Below, piece by piece: positions 34,741-44,078 of a stretch of DNA of 64,000 nt. This DNA is from Zavarzinia aquatilis. Lineage in GTDB: Bacteria; Pseudomonadota; Alphaproteobacteria; Zavarziniales; Zavarziniaceae. The stretch spans positions 496,001 to 560,000 of the forward strand of contig NZ_QGLE01000002.1 of assembly GCF_003173035.1 (NCBI RefSeq). Reading direction: 5' to 3'. A program made the translations under genes and the position numbers. Within the stretch, counting starts at the first letter, position 1. Every line of letters begins with the position of its first letter. The notes under the pieces are model-generated. The model had not been told where the DNA came from. It searched no databases and saw only the letters and a list, made by a program, of their open reading frames with translations.

Positions 34741-35805
34741 CTAGCTTCCCAGAATCGCCCCGGCACCGAGGCCGAGCCGCGCCAACGCACGCCGGTATTC
34801 GATCGACATACGATCCGCGGGGATATGGATCTCGTCCCGAAGATCGAGAGGTAACTCATGCGGTGATTGCGCCTCGACGAGGGGGGCGTCCTCTGAATTG
34901 ATCCTTTGCTGAAAGTCGATCATATCCCGTTCGGAAAGCCCGCCCGTCATGTCGACGAGAATCTGGAAGATCTTCGACACATCTGTGGAGACCGGGGAAG
35001 CCACGTCGAAGATGTGGAATGCCGAGCCCTTGGCCTCGTCGGTAATCTCCAGCCAGGAGGCAAAGGGCAAAGTCAGGTGGTAGTTGTAACGGCGACGGTT
35101 CAGTGGATGGAGGCCGCCGTCCTGGCGCTGGCCGGCGTACCTAGTCTGCTCGACATATTCCGTTTGGAAGGTCAGGCAACCATCCCCGATATCGACGCCG
35201 TAGGCCTCGATGGTACGATCCTCTTCGCCGCCGAACGTGCCCCGGTGGACAAAGGGGATGTGGCAGAGATCGTTGAAATTCTCGACATGCCTCGCCGCCG
35301 CCGCACGCCAGACGCCGGGCGGCACGACGACGACCTTTCCCTCTCCAGCCTCGATCAACGACCAATCGGGCAACGGGAGCGGCTGTTCGTCCGACAGGCA
35401 GACCCACACGAGCCCGTAGCGCTCCTGGCACGCATAGCTCTCGATCCGCAGCTTCTTGGGAATGGGTACCGCCGGCGCCAGTGCCGGAACCTTGCGACAG
35501 GCGCCATCACCGTCGTAGCGAAAACCGTGCAATGGACAAACGATCATCCCGTCGCACACCTGCCCGAGGCTCAATTGGCCACCGCGGTGCGGACACAGGT
35601 CTCGTGCTGCGTTAACGCCATCGCCATCGCGCCACAACACGAGTTGCCGATCGAGAAGCCTGACGGAAGCGGGCTTGTCGACGATGGCCGCCGACGCCGC
35701 CACCGGGTGCCAGTAACGCGAAAGGATCGTCCAGTCCCCGGGACAGAATCTGGTATCCGCAGGAATGCCGGACGTGGGGGTATCGTTTTTCGCTGGCAGG
35801 AACAT
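34741..35805 (-). CDS. Rieske-type oxygenase, alpha subunit (third of three)
   Basis: 354 residues from ATG 35805 (AGGG eight bases upstream; a TTG at 35823 overlaps the previous stop). The Rieske centre is CPHRGGQLSLGQVCDG followed by CPLHGF (CxH...CxxH), and the mononuclear iron site is in ENFNDLCHIPFVHRGTF. Family: vanillate demethylase-like monooxygenases. Its C-terminus (EIHIPADRMSIEYRRAL) and iron-site region closely match those of the Rieske gene at 42635, so the two are paralogues. Electrons probably come from the VanB-like reductase whose stop overlaps this gene's possible TTG start. Substrate unknown. Confidence 0.9.
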   Translation of the reverse strand: MFLPAKNDTPTSGIPADTRFCPGDWTILSRYWHPVAASAAIVDKPASVRLLDRQLVLWRDGDGVNAARDLCPHRGGQLSLGQVCDGMIVCPLHGFRYDGDGACRKVPALAPAVPIPKKLRIESYACQERYGLVWVCLSDEQPLPLPDWSLIEAGEGKVVVVPPGVWRAAAARHVENFNDLCHIPFVHRGTFGGEEDRTIEAYGVDIGDGCLTFQTEYVEQTRYAGQRQDGGLHPLNRRRYNYHLTLPFASWLEITDEAKGSAFHIFDVASPVSTDVSKIFQILVDMTGGLSERDMIDFQQRINSEDAPLVEAQSPHELPLDLRDEIHIPADRMSIEYRRALARLGLGAGAILGS

Positions 35806-35819
35806 GTGAAGACGCCCTA

Positions 35820-36755
35820 TCAAAGGTCAAGAATGAGGTTACTGCCCGGCTTTGCCCGGGAGACGCAGATGACGATTGATCGCCCCTCCGCCTTCTCCAT
35901 GTCCGACAGGAAATAATCCTGGTGCAGAATCTCACCGGCGATCACGGCCGTCCGGCAGGTTCCGCAAACACCGCCCTCGCAACTCGTGTCAGGGTTACAG
36001 CCATGCGCGCGCAGTACCCCCAGAATGGTGCTGCTCTCATCGACCCGGAAGCGGCGTCCGTCCGACGCCAGAGTGACCTCGAACGCCTCGCCGGATCGTG
36101 GCGGCGCGGCTGAGAACCGCTCGGTGAAGAGCGTCAAATCCCAGCGCGCCTCTAGCGCCGTCTCGACCGCCTCCAGCATACCCGTCGGTCCGCAGACATA
36201 AATGTCCGCACCCTGGGGCGCTGCCGCGATGATGGCGGGAATATCCAGCCGGCTTTCGCTGTCGACATGAAATGCCACGGTTCCCATCGCGTCCGTCGAC
36301 AGTTCGTCGGCAAAGGCGAGATGCCGTCGGCTTCTGGCGGCGTAGTGCGTCCGGGTCAGGCAGCCCGCGTCGGCCAGGGCCCGCCGGATCGAGAGTATCG
36401 GGGTGATGCCGATGCCACCGACGATCAATAACGCCTCTCTGGCCTTGCCGAGGGGGAAATTATTGCGGGGCGCGGAAACTTCGATCTCCCGTCCCATTTG
36501 CCAGAGCCGGTCGATGGCGCGGGAGCCACCGCGGCCATTCTGGTCGATCGCGACGGCGATGTCGTAGCGCGCGGGATCATCGCCGGTCAGCGAATAGTGT
36601 CGCAAGCCGACACCTTCGACCCGAACCTCGATATGGCTGCCCGGACCATATGCCGGCAAGCATGTGCCGTCGGCATGTGCGAGGCTGAAGCCGACGATGC
36701 CTTCGGCGACCGTGCGGCGGCCGACCACTACCAGCTTCAATTCAAGTGCCCTCAT
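35820..36755 (-). CDS. VanB-type ferredoxin-NAD(P) oxidoreductase
   Basis: 311 residues: FMN/FAD-binding reductase domain (HYSLTGDDP), NAD domain (LLIVGGIGITPILSI, ADIYVCGPTGML) and a C-terminal plant-type [2Fe-2S] domain with CEGGVCGTCRT and a final Cys in IVICVSRA. This is the phthalate dioxygenase reductase/VanB layout. It is the only reductase for three Rieske oxygenases in this operon, so it probably serves them all, and could in principle also support the P450 ferredoxin nearby. Confidence 0.93.
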   Translation of the reverse strand: MRALELKLVVVGRRTVAEGIVGFSLAHADGTCLPAYGPGSHIEVRVEGVGLRHYSLTGDDPARYDIAVAIDQNGRGGSRAIDRLWQMGREIEVSAPRNNFPLGKAREALLIVGGIGITPILSIRRALADAGCLTRTHYAARSRRHLAFADELSTDAMGTVAFHVDSESRLDIPAIIAAAPQGADIYVCGPTGMLEAVETALEARWDLTLFTERFSAAPPRSGEAFEVTLASDGRRFRVDESSTILGVLRAHGCNPDTSCEGGVCGTCRTAVIAGEILHQDYFLSDMEKAEGRSIVICVSRAKPGSNLILDL

Positions 36756-36758
36756 CGT

Positions 36759-37853
36759 CTAAATTCCCGTCGCGACGCCAAGCTCCTCGATCCACTTCTG
36801 ATATTCGATCAGCGGGAGATCGCCGGGGCCGAGTGGCAGTTCGATTTGAGTCCAGAACGGGGGAAGCAGCCATGGACGCTGGCTTTCGATCACCGACCGG
36901 TCCTGCTCGCGCACATGCGCTGACATGTTCCGGTAGACATCGTCCTGGGCCGGATCGAGATCGTAGTTGCGTGCCGAGACCCAGAAATTGGACGTGATAT
37001 TGTAGTCGACCGGGCAGGTCGCCAGCCATACGACATAGCGGCCGGCCGGCATATCCTTGACCAGACGGATCACATTCGGCATTCCGACGTGGTCGGTATA
37101 GGTAAGCCGCACCTGCGTTTCGCGGTTCGAGCCCGATTGCGACATATCCGCCGTCATGAGGCCGGCAGGTTGCTCGACCTCATATTGGACAATTAGTTCG
37201 TTGCGCTCGCGCCAGGCCCGGTGCGAGGGCGGCTCGGGCCGGTCCCGGCTGCCCAGGATGCCCTCGTGCACCCAGGGAAAATGTGTGTCGTCCAGCGTTC
37301 CCATGATCATACGCGTCGCACTGGTTCGCATCGGTTGGCCTTCAAGCAGCCGTACCTTGCGGAAGGCCGGATCGTCCATTTCGGGGAAGTCCGGAATCGG
37401 GAACATCGCTTCCGCCGCCAGGCAGACCCAGATGATGCCGTGCCGCTCGGAAACGAGATGAGACGCGATACCCGCGCCCTTCGGAATGGCACGGCCCTCA
37501 GGCAGCTGCGGGATCAGCACGCAACCGCCATCCTTGCCAAAGCTCCAGCCATGGTAGCCGCATTGGAGCGCCGCCCGGCCGTTCACGCGAACGACCCGGC
37601 CCAACGACAATTGGGCCTGGAAGTGCCGGCAGGTATCCGGAAATGCGGCCAATTCGCCGTCAAGCCGCACAAGGACGAGACGGCGGCCGAGCAGTGTCAC
37701 GGAAACCGGCGTGTGACCGAGATCCCCAGCCAGGAATACCGGATGCCAGAATGGCGCCATGCCCTTGCGGAAGGCGTCGATCGCTTCGGCACTCGGCCCA
37801 TCCTCTGCGTTCAGGGCCGGTCCCTTTGATCCAGCCTGCATCATCGACATCAT
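36759..37853 (-). CDS. Rieske-type oxygenase, alpha subunit (second of three)
   Basis: 364 residues from ATG 37853, nine bases after GGGAG and overlapping the stop of the small ORF upstream (ATGA). The Rieske motif is CRHFQAQLSLGRVVRVNG followed by CGYHGWSF, and the catalytic iron site is in MGTLDDTHFPWVHEGILG. It is only distantly similar to the other two Rieske proteins of the operon and resembles VanA/aromatic O-demethylase-like enzymes such as CarAa-related monooxygenases. It lies three bases before the reductase gene in order of transcription. Confidence 0.9.
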   Translation of the reverse strand: MMSMMQAGSKGPALNAEDGPSAEAIDAFRKGMAPFWHPVFLAGDLGHTPVSVTLLGRRLVLVRLDGELAAFPDTCRHFQAQLSLGRVVRVNGRAALQCGYHGWSFGKDGGCVLIPQLPEGRAIPKGAGIASHLVSERHGIIWVCLAAEAMFPIPDFPEMDDPAFRKVRLLEGQPMRTSATRMIMGTLDDTHFPWVHEGILGSRDRPEPPSHRAWRERNELIVQYEVEQPAGLMTADMSQSGSNRETQVRLTYTDHVGMPNVIRLVKDMPAGRYVVWLATCPVDYNITSNFWVSARNYDLDPAQDDVYRNMSAHVREQDRSVIESQRPWLLPPFWTQIELPLGPGDLPLIEYQKWIEELGVATGI

Positions 37854-38020
37854 GAAATTCTCCCAGCAAAACGCATTGCACTGGCGCACCACGGGCTCCG
37901 GAACAGCGGCGCGGCGTCCATGCCGATGTCGGCGGCGCCGTCCCGGGTCGCGGCGGCCGCCTTGCGGATCGTGCCGAGTTCCGCGACAACGCCGGAGTAG
38001 TCGAGAGGCCATCTGCGCAT
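37850..38020 (-). CDS. Small ORF of unknown function (56 residues)
   Basis: ATG 38020 follows GTGAGG by five bases, and the stop overlaps the next start in the ATGA manner, so the position is what one expects from a genuine coupled gene. The product begins MRRWPLDYSGVVAELGTIRK and has no recognisable motif. It could be a real small subunit or a vestige keeping translational coupling between the permease and the Rieske gene. Confidence 0.45.
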   Translation of the reverse strand: MRRWPLDYSGVVAELGTIRKAAAATRDGAADIGMDAAPLFRSPWCASAMRFAGRIS

Positions 38021-38027
38021 AACGGCC

Positions 38028-38963
38028 TCACTTGCCAATATCGCGAAGGCCGAGATGGGCGGGCTGTCCGGAGCGGCTGCGAAAAATCATCAAGGTGGCG
38101 AGCGACGCGATGTAGGGCAGCGCCAGCAAGAACTGATAGGGCACAGGCAGGTTCAGGACCTGGGCGTGACTGGCAATCGCCTGCAGGGCGGCAAACGCGA
38201 AGACGGCGGTAATCGTGCCGAAGAGGCTCCAGTTTCCGGCAACTAGGGCCACCACCACGAGCCATCCCCGGCCGGCGGTAATCTCGGGAATGAAGCGGTC
38301 GGAAAGGCCGAGCACAAGGAAAGCCCCGCCAAGGCCCGTCAGGCCGGAACCGGCGACGATGATGAGCCAGAGCCGGGGCGCGACGGCGATGCCACGCGTC
38401 TGGAGCACTTTCGGATTCTCTCCGAGAACACGCAGCTCGAGCCCCTGGCGCGTCCGGTGCAGAAAAAACCACGCCAAGGGTATCAGGGCCAGCGCCAGAT
38501 ATGTGGGAAGCCGTTGCTGGAAGAAAATCCGGCCAATGACCGGGATGTCGGCGAGAAACGGGACCGCCACCGGCGCAAAACCTGTAAAGTTACCTGCGCT
38601 GAACACCGCATGATTGCTTCGAAATAGGTAGAGCGTCAGGCCACTGGCGACGAGATTGATGGCGAGGCCGGTCACGAATTGGTCGAGTTTGAGCGCGACG
38701 GTCAACATGGACGTCAGCGCGCCCACAAGAGCGCCCACGAGAACCGCCGCCACGGTGGCGAGCGGGAGCGACCCGGTCGCGACGACGACTGCATAGGCCG
38801 CGAAGGCGGCCGACAGCATCGTCCCCTCGACACCGAGATTCCAGATGCCGGCTCGCTGGATCGCCAATTCCCCGATCGACGAAAGCAACAGCGGTGTCGC
38901 CGAACGCAACATCGTCACGAAAACCGATATCAGCAGCGCATTGTCCAGAAGGGCATCCATCAT
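38028..38963 (-). CDS. ABC transporter permease (BMP/nucleoside type, second permease)
   Basis: 311 residues with about eight to ten hydrophobic helices. RSATPLLLSSIGELAIQRAGIWNLGVEG is the typical start of the YufQ/NupQ-type permease. It pairs with the permease at 38963 to form the membrane channel. Its start overlaps the previous stop by one base. Confidence 0.9.
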   Translation of the reverse strand: MMDALLDNALLISVFVTMLRSATPLLLSSIGELAIQRAGIWNLGVEGTMLSAAFAAYAVVVATGSLPLATVAAVLVGALVGALTSMLTVALKLDQFVTGLAINLVASGLTLYLFRSNHAVFSAGNFTGFAPVAVPFLADIPVIGRIFFQQRLPTYLALALIPLAWFFLHRTRQGLELRVLGENPKVLQTRGIAVAPRLWLIIVAGSGLTGLGGAFLVLGLSDRFIPEITAGRGWLVVVALVAGNWSLFGTITAVFAFAALQAIASHAQVLNLPVPYQFLLALPYIASLATLMIFRSRSGQPAHLGLRDIGK

Positions 38964-40015
38964 CAGGCCCTCTCGATCCGGTAGCGGCGAACGGCGCCCG
39001 CGATCAGGAACAGGATCAACACCACGCCCTGGATGGCGGTCACCAGCGCCGTCGGAACACCAGTGATAACATTCATGAATAGCGACCCATTATGAAGTGC
39101 GCCGAAGAACAGGCCCGCGACGAGAGTTCCGAGCGGTGAAAGACCGCCGATCAATGCAATGATGATGCCGTCGAATCCCATGCCGCTCAGGTTGTCGCCC
39201 GTGAGACGGTGACTGACACCAAAGACTTCGCCGACCCCAGCCAGCGCGGCAATGACACCCGAGATGACCATCACCGTCAGGACCAATCGCCGCTTGTCGA
39301 CGCCACGCTGCGACAGGGCCGTAGCGTTGAAACCCATGGCGCGTATCTCGTAGCCGAGGGGCATACGCTTGAGCAGCACCTGCAGCCATATGACGACAAT
39401 GAGCGCCAACACCACGCCGATGTGCATCTTGCCGACATCGACAATGTTCGGCAGCCAATAGGCCCGCTCCAGCAGCCCCGTTTGCTGGTAGCTCGCCGTG
39501 CCGCCGCTCGCCATCCAGGGGCCCGAGATCAGCCAGGCCAGCGCAAAGAAGACGATATAGTTGAGCATCATGCTCGAGACGATTTCGCTGATACCGAAGC
39601 GCGTCCTGAACCAGGCGACCAGGGCGCCGAGAGCGGCTCCACCGGCGAGCGCCGCCAGAACACAAAGGACGATGACGACAACAGGCGCCATGCCGGTCGT
39701 CCACAAGCTCATCTGCCAGGCAGCCGCCGCTCCGGCGACGACCTGCGACTCTTGCCCGACCGTCCAGAGACCGGCCCGATAGGTCACGCAGGTCGCCAGT
39801 CCCGTCAATATCAGGGGCGTCGCCTTGACGACCGAGGATGCGATCGAGGCCGGGCTTCCTGCCGCGCCTTGCCCCAATGCGACGAGGGAGGCTCCAACCG
39901 GAGCCCCTGAAATGGAAATCAGCACGATGGTCATGAGCAGGCCGACCACCGCCGCAGCGCCATAGACAGCGATCGACCAGGTCACGGACGGCCCGGATCG
40001 GGTGATTATGCGCAT
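38963..40015 (-). CDS. ABC transporter permease (BMP/nucleoside type, first permease)
   Basis: 350 residues. PLILTGLATCVTYRAGLWTVGQESQVVAGA and GISEIVSSMMLNYIVFFALAWLI are the conserved YufP/NupP features, and the C-terminal half carries GMGFDGIIIALIGGLSPLG. It overlaps the ATPase gene by ten bases, consistent with tight coupling in the importer operon. Confidence 0.9.
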   Translation of the reverse strand: MRIITRSGPSVTWSIAVYGAAAVVGLLMTIVLISISGAPVGASLVALGQGAAGSPASIASSVVKATPLILTGLATCVTYRAGLWTVGQESQVVAGAAAAWQMSLWTTGMAPVVVIVLCVLAALAGGAALGALVAWFRTRFGISEIVSSMMLNYIVFFALAWLISGPWMASGGTASYQQTGLLERAYWLPNIVDVGKMHIGVVLALIVVIWLQVLLKRMPLGYEIRAMGFNATALSQRGVDKRRLVLTVMVISGVIAALAGVGEVFGVSHRLTGDNLSGMGFDGIIIALIGGLSPLGTLVAGLFFGALHNGSLFMNVITGVPTALVTAIQGVVLILFLIAGAVRRYRIERA

Positions 40016-41538
40016 GTCGCGCCCCCTGCTGGAGCGCGGCCGACCATCATGCTCCCGACAATATCCCGCGACGTGGTTTCCGGGCTGACGATCCCGACGA
40101 TCCGTCCGGCGAACATGACACCGATACGATCACAAAGATCGAACAGGTCGTCGATATCCTCGGAAACAAGAATGACGGCGACGCCTTCGTCGCGTTTCCG
40201 ACGCAGCTCCTCATGCACTGTCGCGACAACGCCGATGTCGAGGCCACGCGTCGGTTGATTGGCGAGAAGCAGCACGCTTGCCTGATCGAGTTCACGCGCC
40301 AGCACGACCTTCTGGGCATTTCCGCCCGACAGGCGGCTGACAGGGGTGTTGATGGCCGGCGCGGCGATGCTGTATCGCCGCATCGCCTCTTCGGCCTTGG
40401 CGACCACTCTGTCGCCCGCGATGAAGAGCCCCCGGCACAGATCCTTGCTGCGGTGCCGCCCCAGTATGATGTTCTCGGCGATCGAAAAGGGACCGACGAG
40501 GCCTTCGGCATAGCGGTCCTCGGGAATGATACCGACGCCGGCCCGCATGAAATCAGCCGCGCTCAATCCCTCGAGTTGCCGATCTCCGATCAGAAGCGAT
40601 CCGCTTTCGGGCTCGCGGATGCCCGCGAGCATTTCCAGCAGGGGCTTCTGGCCGTTGCCCGCCACCCCGGCAATGCCGAAAATTTCTCCCGAGCGGACCA
40701 TCAGGGAAACGTCATCGACGATGGTTTCCCCCCAGGAGCCTTTCGCCATCAAGCCGGTCGCCTGAACAGCCACGCGCCCCGGGGAATTTGACGACCGGGC
40801 TGGAGATGACGCGAGATCGCCGCCGATCATCAACCTTGTCAGGCTTTCCACCGTGGCATCCCGGCCATCCAGCGTCCCCACCTTCCGGCCTCGCCGGAGG
40901 ACGGTGATGGTATCGGCTTGCAGAACTTCCCGCAGCTTGTGCGTGACGATGACGACCGCGAGTCCCCGGTCGCGCATCTTGCCGATCATCCCGAACAGCT
41001 TGCCGGATTCCTGCGGTGTCAGAACCGCGGTCGGCTCATCCAGAATGAGCACCCGGGCGTCGAGATAAAGCGCCTTGAGGATCTCCACCCATTGCTGCTC
41101 ACCGACCGACAATTGCCACAACGGCGCATCCAGTTCGATCGCAATGCCGAGATCGCCACATAGTCTGGAGAGACGCTCACGCGCCTCGGTCAGCCCGAGA
41201 CGCCATCCCGACCGGCTGGTGCCGGCAACAATGTTCTCGATCACGGTCAGGGCGCGCGCCAAGACGAAATGCTGGTGAACCATGCCGATGCCTTCGGCAA
41301 TAGCATCAGCCGGCGAACGGAAATCGGTCCGTCGCCCGTCGACCTCGATATGCCCCGCGTCCGGCTGCAATTCGCCGTGCAGCATGGCGGAGAGGGTGGA
41401 CTTACCCGCTCCGTTTTCGCCGAAAAGGCAATGCAGCTCGCCGGCGGCCACATCGAGGGAAACGTCGTCATTTGCGACGACGCTCCCAAATCGCTTCGTC
41501 AGTCCCACGGCACGCAGGACGGGGCGATGCAGGGTCAT
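40006..41538 (-). CDS. ABC transporter ATPase with two nucleotide-binding domains
   Basis: 510 residues of the sugar/nucleoside importer type (YufO/NupO, RbsA-like). The N-terminal half has Walker A GENGAGKST, Q-loop HQHFVLA, LSVGEQQWVEILKAL and ILDEPTAVLTPQE. The C-terminal half has a degenerate A-site (GVAGNGQKPL), LSGGNAQKVVLAREL and LANQPTRGLDIG. It powers the importer formed by the two permeases downstream. Its start overlaps the stop of the binding-protein gene (ATGA). Confidence 0.94.
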   Translation of the reverse strand: MTLHRPVLRAVGLTKRFGSVVANDDVSLDVAAGELHCLFGENGAGKSTLSAMLHGELQPDAGHIEVDGRRTDFRSPADAIAEGIGMVHQHFVLARALTVIENIVAGTSRSGWRLGLTEARERLSRLCGDLGIAIELDAPLWQLSVGEQQWVEILKALYLDARVLILDEPTAVLTPQESGKLFGMIGKMRDRGLAVVIVTHKLREVLQADTITVLRRGRKVGTLDGRDATVESLTRLMIGGDLASSPARSSNSPGRVAVQATGLMAKGSWGETIVDDVSLMVRSGEIFGIAGVAGNGQKPLLEMLAGIREPESGSLLIGDRQLEGLSAADFMRAGVGIIPEDRYAEGLVGPFSIAENIILGRHRSKDLCRGLFIAGDRVVAKAEEAMRRYSIAAPAINTPVSRLSGGNAQKVVLARELDQASVLLLANQPTRGLDIGVVATVHEELRRKRDEGVAVILVSEDIDDLFDLCDRIGVMFAGRIVGIVSPETTSRDIVGSMMVGRAPAGGATCA

Positions 41539-42560
41539 TTGGAGACCGGCAGCGAAACGTCCAGCGGGATCTGCAGCTTGCCGGCGTCATACGCCGCCTT
41601 TGCCGCCTCGAAGGCGGCGATCGCCTTGGCCGGCACCAGGCTTTCGCGGCCATGGAAAGACGCGACGGCGGCCCCCCCTTCGGCCATCGTGGACCACAGC
41701 ATCTGTGTATTGCCGGCGTAGGGCGTGCCGTTGGCCTCGTGGTCATACCAGACGTCGACCAGTCGCTCGATATCGGGATCCCAAAGGGCCAGCGGCGCGG
41801 ACAGAATGCGCGGCGAACGCTGCCAGTCGTCACGGAAGTTGCCGATGCAAACCACCGTCTCCTTGTGCTCGTCGCAAGGCGAGAAGTTGTCAACGAGCGA
41901 GAACATGACATCGACGCCGGCGGCGATCTGGCTGTTCATGTATTCGGCGGCCTTGGCCGGATCGTACCAGCTCTGAATAAACGCCACCTTGGTCACGATG
42001 CCGGGATTTACCGACCTGGCGCCGGCGAAGAACGCGTTGATCTCGTCGTTCACATCGTCCGCCGGCAGCGTGCCGACACTGCCGACGACACCGCTCGTGG
42101 TCGCGTGGCCGGCGAGGACCCCGAGCAGATAAGCCGGCTCATGCACGCGCTTGTAGTTCCAGTAGACATTACCGCCCAGCGGCGCATTGCCCGAGCCGGT
42201 CATCACGAACATGAGATCCGGAAACTCGTCCTTCAGCTGCGCGATCTGATCGCTATAGGTGGAGTGGCCCCAGATGATGTCGAACTGGCCCGACTGCGCG
42301 TAAAGGCGCATGGCGCTCTCGACGTCATTGCCCCACAGGGGATCGGAGACTTTCGTCGTGATCGTCAAGTCGTGCGGCTTGGCCTTCTTCACCCGCTCCA
42401 GCGCCTCGAGAAAAGTTCCGTCCCAGGCGGATTCCGGGCCATTGCCGATGATCACGGCAATGCGCAGCTGCTTGGGCGGGTCCGCCTGCGCAAGCGTCAC
42501 CGGGGCTGTCGAGAACAGAAATGCGGCGATGAAGGCTTTCCATTTCAGGCGAATTTGCAT
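41535..42560 (-). CDS. BMP-family periplasmic substrate-binding protein
   Basis: 341 residues with a cleavable signal peptide (MQIRLKWKAFIAAFLFSTAP, cleaved near ALAQA-type TLAQA). The mature protein starts with PKQLRIAVIIGNGPESAWDGTFLEAL and fits the Bmp/PnrA family of class I binding proteins, many of which bind nucleosides or purine-like compounds. It gives the importer its specificity, so its ligand is likely the substrate of the Rieske enzymes in the same operon. Gap of 74 bases from the first Rieske gene. Confidence 0.88.
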   Translation of the reverse strand: MQIRLKWKAFIAAFLFSTAPVTLAQADPPKQLRIAVIIGNGPESAWDGTFLEALERVKKAKPHDLTITTKVSDPLWGNDVESAMRLYAQSGQFDIIWGHSTYSDQIAQLKDEFPDLMFVMTGSGNAPLGGNVYWNYKRVHEPAYLLGVLAGHATTSGVVGSVGTLPADDVNDEINAFFAGARSVNPGIVTKVAFIQSWYDPAKAAEYMNSQIAAGVDVMFSLVDNFSPCDEHKETVVCIGNFRDDWQRSPRILSAPLALWDPDIERLVDVWYDHEANGTPYAGNTQMLWSTMAEGGAAVASFHGRESLVPAKAIAAFEAAKAAYDAGKLQIPLDVSLPVSK

Positions 42561-42634
42561 GATGTCCCCTTAAGATCAGGAAGAAGGCGGCGTTACGGCG
42601 GGTGTCTCGGGAAGGATCGGTCCGTGGACGAGCT

Positions 42635-43687
42635 TTAAGCCGCCATGGGAGCCCCCAGGCCGAAGCGCTCGATCAGGCCGCGGCGATACTCCAGCGATAC
42701 CCGGTCCGCCGGGATGTGTATTTCAGCACTCAGGTCGAGCGGCAGATCTTCGGGCCGCTGCTCTTCGACCATGGGCCGGTCCTCTTCGTTGACGAGGGCC
42801 TGGTCTTTCACCCAGAAGTCGCGATCCGGCATACCGGCGGTATCGCTCAGAACCTGAAAGATGCGGGAGACGTGGGCCGACTCGGGACATACGACATCAC
42901 CAATGAAATAGCGGGCCGCGGACCCCTCGGGTTCCATGATCAGCAGCGTCGCGAAGGGATACGTCAGCTCGTAGGTGTATCGGACCTCGCGTTCGGCGCC
43001 CTCGAATCCGTCCTGATACCGGTTGGCGCCCTCGACATAGTCAACGACGAAGCGAAGTCCGAAATCGGTGCGTTCGACCTCGTGCCGCGGAATGGCCACC
43101 GCCTTGTCACCGCCGAAGGTGCCGGCATGGACCCAGGGGAAATGGGCGAGATCGTTGAAATTCTCGACATGGCGGGAAGCCGCCGCCTTCCAGACGTCGT
43201 TGGGCAGAAAAATCGGGCGCGCGGCGCCTCCGACGGCGGCGTCCCAATTCGGCATCGGATGACGAGGTTCATCGGCCAGGCAAACCCAGACCATGCCGTA
43301 TTTCTCGACCGCCTGGCAGCTTTGCAGACGCAGCTTGTCGGGCACCCGGTAAGGTTTCGGCATGGACGGAATTTCGGTGCAGCGGCCGTCAGCGGCGAAA
43401 TGCAGGCCATGCATCGGACAGACAAGGTGGCACCCTTCGACCCAACCGGCAGAAAGGCGCGTACCGCGATGAGGGCACAGGTCGCGAGCAACGCCGATGC
43501 CCTCCTCTGTCCGGTAGACGACCAGATCGACATCGAGCAATCGAGCGCGTGCCGGTTTGCTTGTAACTTCGCTCGAAAAAATGACCGGGTGCCAAAACGA
43601 CGACAGGATATGCCAATCGCCTTCTGCGAAAGTGCACTGGCGCGGCAGCGGAGAGGCGCATTTTTGGGCGTCTCGAGGGCCGAACAT
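42635..43687 (-). CDS. Rieske-type oxygenase, alpha subunit (first of three)
   Basis: 350 residues. The Rieske centre is CPHRGTRLSAGWVEGCHLV with CPMHGLHF, and the iron site is in ENFNDLAHFPWVHAGTFGG. The C-terminal EIHIPADRVSLEYRRGLIERF marks it as paralogue of the gene at 34741. It is the first gene of the nine-gene leftward operon and starts near the divergent AraC regulator. A heteromeric pair with the paralogue, or two sequential oxidations, are both possible. Confidence 0.9.
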   Translation of the reverse strand: MFGPRDAQKCASPLPRQCTFAEGDWHILSSFWHPVIFSSEVTSKPARARLLDVDLVVYRTEEGIGVARDLCPHRGTRLSAGWVEGCHLVCPMHGLHFAADGRCTEIPSMPKPYRVPDKLRLQSCQAVEKYGMVWVCLADEPRHPMPNWDAAVGGAARPIFLPNDVWKAAASRHVENFNDLAHFPWVHAGTFGGDKAVAIPRHEVERTDFGLRFVVDYVEGANRYQDGFEGAEREVRYTYELTYPFATLLIMEPEGSAARYFIGDVVCPESAHVSRIFQVLSDTAGMPDRDFWVKDQALVNEEDRPMVEEQRPEDLPLDLSAEIHIPADRVSLEYRRGLIERFGLGAPMAA

Positions 43688-43880
43688 GTCGATTTTTCCT
43701 TCGCTATCCGTCTGGTGACATGACTAGGGTCGAGCAGCGCAGCCGAATTCACAATGACCCGCTCAATTGAGAATTTGTCTAAAACTACGATTCAAATGCC
43801 GACCCACTTCGTGCAAATTTAGCCGGTTCGGGCACGAGTCCCGGTTGACGGAAAACCAAGACAAAAGGAGATCGAGGTCC

Positions 43881-44078
43881 ATGGAGGAGCGGATCATGGC
43901 CGTCCTGAATGAGCAGCAGGCGGGCATTTCGCCTACCGATTGCACCATTGGCGCTGAGACGCCGCCCCGTTCGTCCGTCGCCACAGGTACGACTCCGCCC
44001 ACCTTGGCCAGACGCATCCACCTCGGGCAGATGACGAGCGAGGCAGCGCAGATGGATCGAGTGAATGTCCATCATTGA
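43881..44078 (+). CDS. Small ORF upstream of the AraC regulator
   Basis: Up to 65 residues; ATG 43881 follows AAAGGAG by about ten bases, and ATG 43896 has GGAGGAG upstream. The product (MAVLNEQQAGISPTDCTIGA onward from the second ATG) matches nothing I recognise. Its stop overlaps the AraC start at 44065 by 14 bases, so it may act as a coupled leader for the regulator. Coding status is uncertain. Confidence 0.4.
   Translation: MEERIMAVLNEQQAGISPTDCTIGAETPPRSSVATGTTPPTLARRIHLGQMTSEAAQMDRVNVHH

Noticed and set aside
37854-38012. N-terminal extension of the second Rieske gene up to 38012
   Set aside because: The extension is Arg-rich and unlike any Rieske protein. The ATG at 37853 has a good ribosome-binding site and the usual length.
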